Source: Deltaproteobacteria bacterium (GTDB lineage: Bacteria > Desulfobacterota > GWC2-55-46 > UBA9637). From it: a stretch of 5,722 nucleotides of DNA. The position numbers and the translations under genes were made by a program. The stretch covers positions 1-5,722 of the forward strand of contig JACRNK010000122.1 of the NCBI GenBank assembly GCA_016234985.1, written 5' to 3'. Below, piece after piece: positions 1 through 3,850 of this stretch (the stretch's first letter is position 1; every line of letters begins with the position of its first letter). Under the pieces are notes generated by a model that saw only the letters and a list, made by a program, of their open reading frames with translations, was not told the origin of the DNA and ran no database searches.

Positions 1-1113
1 ACCCTTGTGGAGCACCTGATGTGGCAGCTTCACCTTTCCCCATTTACTCAGGAAGAAACTCAGGTCGGAGAATTTATAATAGGCAATATAGATGACGACG
101 GTTATCTACGGATTGGTGAAAACAATGGAAACGATGAGGCAATTTACTTAAAGTCAGTAACACAGGAAATTGCAGCGGCAACCGGCGCTTGCGAGGATGT
201 GGTCGAGATTACCATTAAAAAGGTACAGCAGTTTGATCCGGTAGGCGTGGGCTCGAGAACCTTGAAGGAATGTCTTTTAACGCAGGCTGAATTTCTTGGC
301 TGCAAAAACCGGATTGTTGAAGAAATAATCAACCGGCATATGGGTAATCTTGAAAACAAAAATTATAAGGCAATAGCGGCTGTTTTAAAGATTCCTATTG
401 ATAACGTTATAGAGGCGGTAAAGGTAATTATGGGGTTTTGCCCGCGTCCCGGCAGCGCATACGGGCAATCCGAAGCCAATGCGGTAATCCCCGATATATA
501 CATACAGAAGGCAGGCGGAGATTATGTGATTCTGCTTAACGAAAACGGTCTTCCGAAGTTGAAGGTAAGCCCATATTACAGGGCATTGATCGCCGCTAAA
601 AACGGCAGAGGAGCCGATGCAACAAAGACCTATGTGCAGGAAAGGCTCCGCTCAGCCAGATGGCTGATACAAAGCATTCACCAGAGGCAGCGCACTATCT
701 ATAAGGTGGCGCAAAGCATCGTAAAATTTCAGAGGGAGTTTTTTGATAACGGCCCATGCTTTGTAAAACCCCTTATCCTGAGAGATGTGGCTTTGGATGT
801 GGAAATGCATGAGTCTACCATAAGCAGGGTTACCTCGAATAAATATGCCCATACGCCGCACGGCATCTTTGAGTTGAAATATTTTTTCAGCCCGAAAATA
901 AATACGACTGACAGCACGGACATGTCATCTAAGAGTGTTATGGAAAAACTCAGGGGCATATATGCTATGGAAGACGCAACCAAACCGCTCTCCGACCAAA
1001 AGATATTGGAGATATTGAAAAGCTCCGGCATAGATATCGCAAGGCGGACTATAACAAAATATAGAGAGGCTATGGGCATACTTTCTGCCAGCAAGAGGAA
1101 GAGGTTATTTTGA
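1..1113 (+). CDS. rpoN: RNA polymerase sigma-54 factor RpoN, C-terminal part (5' end outside window)
   Basis: Sigma-54 binds core RNA polymerase and directs it to -24/-12 promoters that need an AAA+ activator to open. The frame is open from base 1 and gives 370 residues. Full-length family members are roughly 470-490 residues, so about 100-120 N-terminal residues (the activator-interacting region and linker) lie before the window. The GTG at 7 is internal and not the real start. Visible parts are the core-binding domain (about residues 1-200, beginning with the typical EHLMWQL and a DDDGYL motif), the helix-turn-helix with MHESTISRV near residues 269-277, the following HTPHGIFELKYFF stretch, and the RpoN box ARRTITKYRE at residues 347-356, which reads the -24 element. 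The C-terminus (SKRKRLF) is intact. The TGA at 1111-1113 is one base from the ptsN ATG, so the two are probably co-transcribed and translationally coupled. Identification is secure. Confidence 0.97.
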   Translation, partial: TLVEHLMWQLHLSPFTQEETQVGEFIIGNIDDDGYLRIGENNGNDEAIYLKSVTQEIAAATGACEDVVEITIKKVQQFDPVGVGSRTLKECLLTQAEFLGCKNRIVEEIINRHMGNLENKNYKAIAAVLKIPIDNVIEAVKVIMGFCPRPGSAYGQSEANAVIPDIYIQKAGGDYVILLNENGLPKLKVSPYYRALIAAKNGRGADATKTYVQERLRSARWLIQSIHQRQRTIYKVAQSIVKFQREFFDNGPCFVKPLILRDVALDVEMHESTISRVTSNKYAHTPHGIFELKYFFSPKINTTDSTDMSSKSVMEKLRGIYAMEDATKPLSDQKILEILKSSGIDIARRTITKYREAMGILSASKRKRLF

Positions 1114-1114
1114 C

Positions 1115-1576
1115 ATGAAACTTGCTGACATTCTAAGCCAGGATTGCATAATGCCGGACATTAAGGCAACGGGAAAGCGTGAAGCGCTTGAAGAGATGGT
1201 TGAAGAACTTGCCTTCAGGTTTGCCGACCTTAATAAAGAAAAACTCTTGGAGGCGATTCTTGAAAGGGAGAGGCTTGGCAGCACAGGCATTGGTTATGGC
1301 GTCGCAATACCTCACGCGCGGCTTAAAGGCATAAACAGCATTGCCGTCCTCTTTGGCAGAAGCATTAAAGGGGTGGAATTTCAGGCTATGGATGAACGGC
1401 CTGCCCACCTTTTTTTTCTGATAGCTGCTCCGGAGGATTCCAATACTGCGCATCTCAAGGTTTTGGCCAGAATATCCCGCCTTTTAAAAGATGCCGGAGT
1501 CAGAAAGAGGCTTATGGAGGCGTCTGCCCAGGAAGAGATATATCGCATAATAATTGAAGAGGACGGGAAGTTATAA
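1115..1576 (+). CDS. ptsN: PTS IIA-like nitrogen-regulatory protein PtsN (EIIA-Ntr)
   Basis: This is a cytoplasmic phosphoacceptor of the nitrogen PTS. In the family it takes phosphate from NPr/HPr on a histidine and regulates targets such as potassium transport and stress responses rather than moving sugar. The 153 residues are a single PTS EIIA type-2 domain of normal length. The family signature GYGVAIPHAR lies at residues 60-69 with the phosphorylated His at 67, and ERERLGSTGIG before it is also typical. The start is ATG 1115, one base after the rpoN stop. A purine-rich GAGG at 1101-1104, inside the rpoN end, can serve as ribosome-binding site. Many relatives carry a ribosome-hibernation gene (hpf/raiA) between rpoN and ptsN, and there is none here. 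No promoter is evident, so expression probably depends on rpoN transcription. Confidence 0.95.
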   Translation: MKLADILSQDCIMPDIKATGKREALEEMVEELAFRFADLNKEKLLEAILERERLGSTGIGYGVAIPHARLKGINSIAVLFGRSIKGVEFQAMDERPAHLFFLIAAPEDSNTAHLKVLARISRLLKDAGVRKRLMEASAQEEIYRIIIEEDGKL

Positions 1577-1581
1577 ACCTA

Positions 1582-1657
1582 ATTGTAAAATGCAAAGTGT
1601 AAAATGAAAAAACAATTAAAATTTACAATTTAAAATTTGCAATTTTCATTTTACAAT
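1582..1657. repeat. AT-rich palindromic intergenic repeat between ptsN and hprK
   Basis: The outer 11 bp are a perfect inverted pair: ATTGTAAAATG at 1582-1592 and CATTTTACAAT at 1647-1657. The interior is an imperfect continuation built of variants of TGTAAAATG, TTTACAATTT and TTTGCAATTT, so the whole 76 bp could fold into one long AT-rich stem. It begins just after the ptsN stop and ends directly against the hprK ribosome-binding site. From memory, similar repeats occur between genes in environmental bacterial genomes; this was not searched. It has no coding potential. Confidence 0.75.
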
Positions 1658-1666
1658 GGAGCGGAG
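1658..1666 (+). promoter_or_regulatory. Ribosome-binding site supporting the TTG start of hprK
   Basis: Two GGAG motifs lie at 1658-1661 and 1663-1666. The second is 5 bases before TTG 1672. No in-frame ATG or GTG lies nearby upstream, and the protein from this TTG begins as HprK proteins do, so the rare start is accepted. Confidence 0.65.
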
Positions 1667-1671
1667 CGACT

Positions 1672-2556
1672 TTGAGAACTATCTCAGTAGATGAACTTTT
1701 AAAAGAGACAGGAGAAAGATTTGGACTTAAGCTTGCAGCAGGCAAGAAGGGTCTCTCAAACAGAATAGCTACATCCCGAATTCAGAAACCAGGGTTATTA
1801 CTGACAGGCCTGAAAGAGCTGCTCCATCCTGAAAGGATACAGATATTCGGAAAGGCTGAGATAGAATATTTAACCGGTCTGTCCTCCGACAAGCTCAAAC
1901 AGGCTCTTAAAAGACTTGAGAAGGCAGATACCCCTTGTTTTATAATTACCAAAAAACAAACCCCTCCTGATTTTCTATCTCGCCTTGCAGAGAAGAAAGG
2001 CTCCCCGCTTTTAACCACGCACCTTGCCACATCGCTGTTTATTGAGCGATTTACCAAGCATTTGGAAGAAAGATTGGCGCCCATGACCACGATGCATGGC
2101 GTTTTTGTGGATGTCCTTGGTGTAGGGGTGTTGATCCTCGGCAAGAGCGGCATAGGCAAGAGCGAGTGCGCATTAGACCTTATTGCAAAAGGTTACAGAC
2201 TGATTGCGGATGATGCTGTAATAATAAAGAGGATGTCTCCTACTCTGCTTTTTGGCATTGCATCCGATATTATCAAATACCACATGGAGGTGAGGGGGCT
2301 CGGCATTGTGAATGTGAAAGACCTGTTCGGCATAACTGCCATAAGGGAAAAAAAGCAGATGGATGTTGTTGTAGAACTGGTGGAATGGAAGCATGATGAG
2401 GAATATGACCGTCTTGGTTTTGAAGAGGGGTTGTACGAAATACTTGGCGTAAAACTGCCTTTTCACAGGGTTCCTGTCAGTCCGGGCAGAAACATTGCTA
2501 CAATAGTGGAAGTTGCGGCCAGGAATCAAGTCCGGGCAGAAACATTGCTACAATAG
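1672..2556 (+). CDS. hprK: HPr kinase/phosphorylase HprK, C-terminus truncated by a frameshifting 50-bp tandem duplication
   Basis: HprK is a bifunctional cytoplasmic enzyme that phosphorylates and dephosphorylates a serine on HPr, a hexamer in characterised members. The N-terminal domain covers about residues 1-130. The catalytic domain shows MHG at 141-143, the P-loop GKSGIGKS at 157-164, ADD at 179-181, the HprK signature EVRGLGIVN at 206-214 and PVSPGRN at 268-274. These core motifs are all intact. After Gln286 the frame is shifted by a repeated 50-bp unit. It then reads eight foreign residues (VRAETLLQ) and stops at TAG 2554-2556, giving 294 residues. With one copy of the unit the protein would be 314 residues, normal for the family, with a 28-residue tail containing LLKIMGYHSALEF. 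The truncated enzyme may be impaired or inactive; alternatively the duplication may be an assembly or sequencing error. The start is TTG 1672. Confidence 0.9.
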   Translation: MRTISVDELLKETGERFGLKLAAGKKGLSNRIATSRIQKPGLLLTGLKELLHPERIQIFGKAEIEYLTGLSSDKLKQALKRLEKADTPCFIITKKQTPPDFLSRLAEKKGSPLLTTHLATSLFIERFTKHLEERLAPMTTMHGVFVDVLGVGVLILGKSGIGKSECALDLIAKGYRLIADDAVIIKRMSPTLLFGIASDIIKYHMEVRGLGIVNVKDLFGITAIREKKQMDVVVELVEWKHDEEYDRLGFEEGLYEILGVKLPFHRVPVSPGRNIATIVEVAARNQVRAETLLQ

Positions 2557-2579
2557 TGGAAGTTGCGGCCAGGAATCAA
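2479..2579 (+). repeat. Exact 50-bp tandem duplication inside hprK
   Basis: Bases 2479-2529 and 2529-2579 are identical over 51 positions at a 50-bp offset. The match breaks on both sides (C2478 versus A2528, G2530 versus C2580). The unit encodes the PGRNIATIVEVAARNQ part of HprK. Because 50 is not a multiple of three, the second copy is read in another frame and an early TAG is met. The two copies show no divergence, which suggests a recent event or an artefact. Confidence 0.97.
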
Positions 2580-2666
2580 CTTCTGAAAATCATGGGCTAC
2601 CACTCGGCGCTTGAGTTCAAGAAAAAGCTGGATGTGGCAATAAGAAATAAGGGGACTGGGGCCTAA
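2557..2666 (+). pseudogene. hprK: Displaced 3' end of hprK (out of frame after the duplication)
   Basis: In the frame ending at TAA 2664-2666, the second copy of the duplicated unit is followed by codons for the expected HprK C-terminal helix (LLKIMGYHSALEF, then a Lys-rich stretch and RNKGTGA). It is contiguous with the repeated VEVAARNQ segment, so deleting one 50-bp unit restores an ordinary 314-residue protein. The premature TAG overlaps a GTG in this frame (TAGTG, 2554-2558). Reinitiation there could in principle give a 36-residue fragment, but no good ribosome-binding site supports it. This stretch is best treated as non-functional coding remnant. Confidence 0.85.
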
Positions 2667-2672
2667 TTTTTT

Positions 2673-2761
2673 TGTCATTCCCGAAGTTTTAATCGGGAAT
2701 CTGGTTTTGAAGTATAGAGAACAACAATACATATCCCCGATAGAAGCATTCGGGGATGACA
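2673..2761. repeat. Paired-hairpin palindromic repeat between hprK and rapZ
   Basis: The outer arms match at 12 of 13 bases: TGTCATTCCCGAA at 2673-2685 and TTCGGGGATGACA at 2749-2761. Each half also forms its own hairpin with a perfect 8-bp stem: ATTCCCGA/TCGGGAAT (2677-2684 with 2693-2700) and ATCCCCGA/TCGGGGAT (2733-2740 with 2750-2757). A run of seven T precedes the left arm and a matching A-rich run follows the right arm, so the symmetry extends outward. This is the layout of a REP- or MITE-like intergenic repeat with 'GTCATTCCCG' ends. It overlaps an upstream ATG of the rapZ frame and could act as a processing or attenuating structure in the mRNA. Confidence 0.8.
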
Positions 2762-2766
2762 GAAAA

Positions 2767-2772
2767 AAAGGA
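2767..2772 (+). promoter_or_regulatory. Ribosome-binding site that decides the rapZ start (GTG 2780)
   Basis: AAAGGA ends 7 bases before GTG 2780, an ideal spacing. The longer in-frame ATG at 2756 lies inside the palindromic repeat, with only the repeat's GGGG directly against it and no well-spaced site. Confidence 0.7.
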
Positions 2773-2779
2773 TTCTCAG

Positions 2780-3583
2780 GTGAAAAAAGTCCGCCTCGTT
2801 ATAATCAGCGGCCCTTCAGGCGCAGGCAAAAGCACAGCCATCAAGGTTTTGGAGGACTTGAACTTTTTTTGCGTTGACAACCTGCCCCTCGTGCTTTTGC
2901 CGAAATTCATGGAACTTTCAATCCAATCCGCCGAAATAAACAAAGTGGCGATTGTTGTGGATGTGAGGGAGAGAGAGTTCCTTAAAGAATTTGCGTCTGA
3001 TGATATTCTTTTGAGACGTTTTAGCGAGACGAGGAGAAGGCATCCCCTTGCGGAAGGAGAGGGCTCTCTGGAAGGGATAAGGCGGGAGAGGGAGATGCTG
3101 GCTAAAGTAAAAATAGCAGCCGGCAAAATCATAGACACTTCCGGGTATAATGTCCACCAGTTGAAAGAGATTATAAGAGATTATTTTTCAGGCCCGGCGC
3201 AGCAGGAGAAGATGGTCGTCCAATTAGTTTCATTCAGCTACAGATACGGCATTCCGTCAGATGCGGATATGATAATGGATGTCCGATTTCTTCCTAATCC
3301 GTATTTTATAGAAGAACTTAAAGATTTAGACGGCAGGGACAGCAGGGTTAAGGAGTTTGTTTTAAATAAGCAAGAGACAAAGGATTTTTTTGTAAAATTT
3401 GACAGCCTTCTTGATTTTCTTATCCCAAACTATTGGAAGGAAGGCAAGACCTATCTTACCATTGCTGTCGGCTGCACAGGCGGCAAGCACAGGTCTGTAG
3501 CCATAGTCGATGTTCTGGCTGATAAAATTTCTTGGGACAAGTGCGTTATTAAAAAAAGGCACAGGGACATAGATAGACAGTGA
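2780..3583 (+). CDS. rapZ: RapZ/YvcJ-family nucleotide-binding protein (RNase adapter)
   Basis: RapZ is a cytoplasmic P-loop protein. In E. coli it senses glucosamine-6-phosphate and delivers the small RNA GlmZ to RNase E, controlling amino-sugar synthesis for the envelope. Outside enterics the nucleotide-binding activity is conserved but the RNA target is usually unknown. From GTG 2780 the protein has 267 residues. The N-terminus reads KKVRLVIISGPSGAGKST with the Walker A at residues 11-18, followed by LEDLNFFCVDNLP, a Walker-B-like VVDVRERE, and in the C-terminal domain RFLPNPYF and GCTGGKHRSV at 231-240. The C-terminus (KKRHRD) is basic, as in relatives. A longer form from ATG 2756 would add eight residues encoded by repeat sequence and is less likely. 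The position behind ptsN and hprK is the classic one. The stop TGA lies within a heptamer repeat that begins the next gap. Confidence 0.95.
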   Translation: MKKVRLVIISGPSGAGKSTAIKVLEDLNFFCVDNLPLVLLPKFMELSIQSAEINKVAIVVDVREREFLKEFASDDILLRRFSETRRRHPLAEGEGSLEGIRREREMLAKVKIAAGKIIDTSGYNVHQLKEIIRDYFSGPAQQEKMVVQLVSFSYRYGIPSDADMIMDVRFLPNPYFIEELKDLDGRDSRVKEFVLNKQETKDFFVKFDSLLDFLIPNYWKEGKTYLTIAVGCTGGKHRSVAIVDVLADKISWDKCVIKKRHRDIDRQ

Positions 3584-3627
3584 ACAGTGAACTGGTAACT
3601 GAGGTTCTTGCAAAAGTCTACAATAGT

Positions 3628-3798
3628 CGTCATTCCGGCGAAAGAACAAAGACGCGAGGGGTCATCCTTTTTGTCCCCCTCTGGAGGGGGTAGGGGGAGG
3701 AAAATTGAGCCAACACCTCTCCACCCCCTTAATCCCCCGCCAGCGGGGGACAGTTGTTGCAAACACTGGATTCCGGCTTAAGGACCGCCGGAGTGACG
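3628..3798. repeat. Second-level inverted repeat nested in the MITE-like element
   Basis: CGTCATTCCGGCG at 3628-3640 pairs with CGCCGGAGTGACG at 3786-3798 (12 of 13). The right half also contains its own small hairpin, CCGGC (3773-3777) with GCCGG (3787-3791). The arms are of the 'GTCATTCCGGC' type, related in style to the repeat before rapZ. They are pushed apart by a third palindrome in the middle. Confidence 0.7.
3672..3752. repeat. Innermost GC-rich paired-hairpin repeat
   Basis: Arms of 19 bp match at 17 positions: 3672-3690 (TGTCCCCCTCTGGAGGGGG) and 3734-3752 (CCCCCGCCAGCGGGGGACA). Each arm is a tight hairpin: CCCCCT/AGGGGG (3675-3680 with 3685-3690) and CCCCCGC/GCGGGGG (3734-3740 with 3743-3749). 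G- and C-runs between them (3692-3697, 3723-3728) extend the symmetry. These stable stems could stall or end transcription between rapZ and the receptor gene, although no T-run follows either stem. Confidence 0.7.
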
Positions 3799-3835
3799 AG
3801 TTTTGCAAGAACCTCAACTGATAACTGATTATGGC

Positions 3836-3841
3836 GGGAGG
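3836..3841 (+). promoter_or_regulatory. Ribosome-binding site of the TonB-dependent receptor gene
   Basis: GGGAGG lies 9 bases before ATG 3851, a strong Shine-Dalgarno match. It follows directly on the last heptamer of the split array. Confidence 0.75.
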
Positions 3842-3850
3842 TAAAACCGT

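Larger units (their letters stand above)
3601..3815. mobile_element. MITE-like non-coding insertion with 15-bp terminal inverted repeats
   Basis: The ends are perfect inverted repeats: GAGGTTCTTGCAAAA at 3601-3615 and TTTTGCAAGAACCTC at 3801-3815. They are flanked by AACT at 3597-3600 and at 3816-3819, as expected of a 4-bp target-site duplication. The 215-bp body has no credible gene; open frames crossing it are shadows of palindromic DNA. The element is too small for a transposase, so it would have moved in trans. I cannot assign it to an IS family. It fills most of the 267-bp gap between rapZ and the receptor gene. Confidence 0.7.
3578..3831. repeat. Degenerate 7-bp repeat array, split by an inserted element
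   Basis: The left part reads CAGTGAA, CAGTGAA, CTGGTAA, CT (3578-3600). The right part continues after the insertion as GATAA, CTGATTA (3820-3831), preceded by a duplicated AACT at 3816-3819. With the 215-bp insert and one AACT removed, five consecutive heptamers are restored in perfect phase (CTGGTAA CTGATAA CTGATTA). The first unit contains the rapZ stop codon. The array is also a rough inverted repeat (CAGTGAACAGT against CAGTTATCAGT, 9 of 11). Confidence 0.75.

Noticed and set aside
729..1094. 121-codon minus-strand open frame
   Set aside because: It is a shadow of the well-conserved rpoN DNA-binding domain, with no domain features of its own.
2479..2579. CRISPR-like or regulatory repeat unit
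   Set aside because: There are only two directly abutting copies inside a coding sequence, without spacers; a simple tandem duplication explains it.
3672..3752. Intrinsic terminator for the rpoN–rapZ transcript
   Set aside because: The hairpins are strong but no T-run follows either stem on the + strand, so it is listed as a repeat rather than a terminator.
3803..3832. Possible promoter with a -35 in the terminal repeat (TTGCAA 3803-3808, 18-base gap, GATTAT 3827-3832)
   Set aside because: Each box matches only 4 of 6 positions, and the transcript would begin at about 3839, inside the ribosome-binding site of the receptor gene.
3819..3834. Fur-box-like TGATAAC-TG-ATTATGG ahead of a TonB receptor
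   Set aside because: The likeness comes from the heptamer repeat, the half-site spacing is off by one, and the second half matches poorly (5 of 7).
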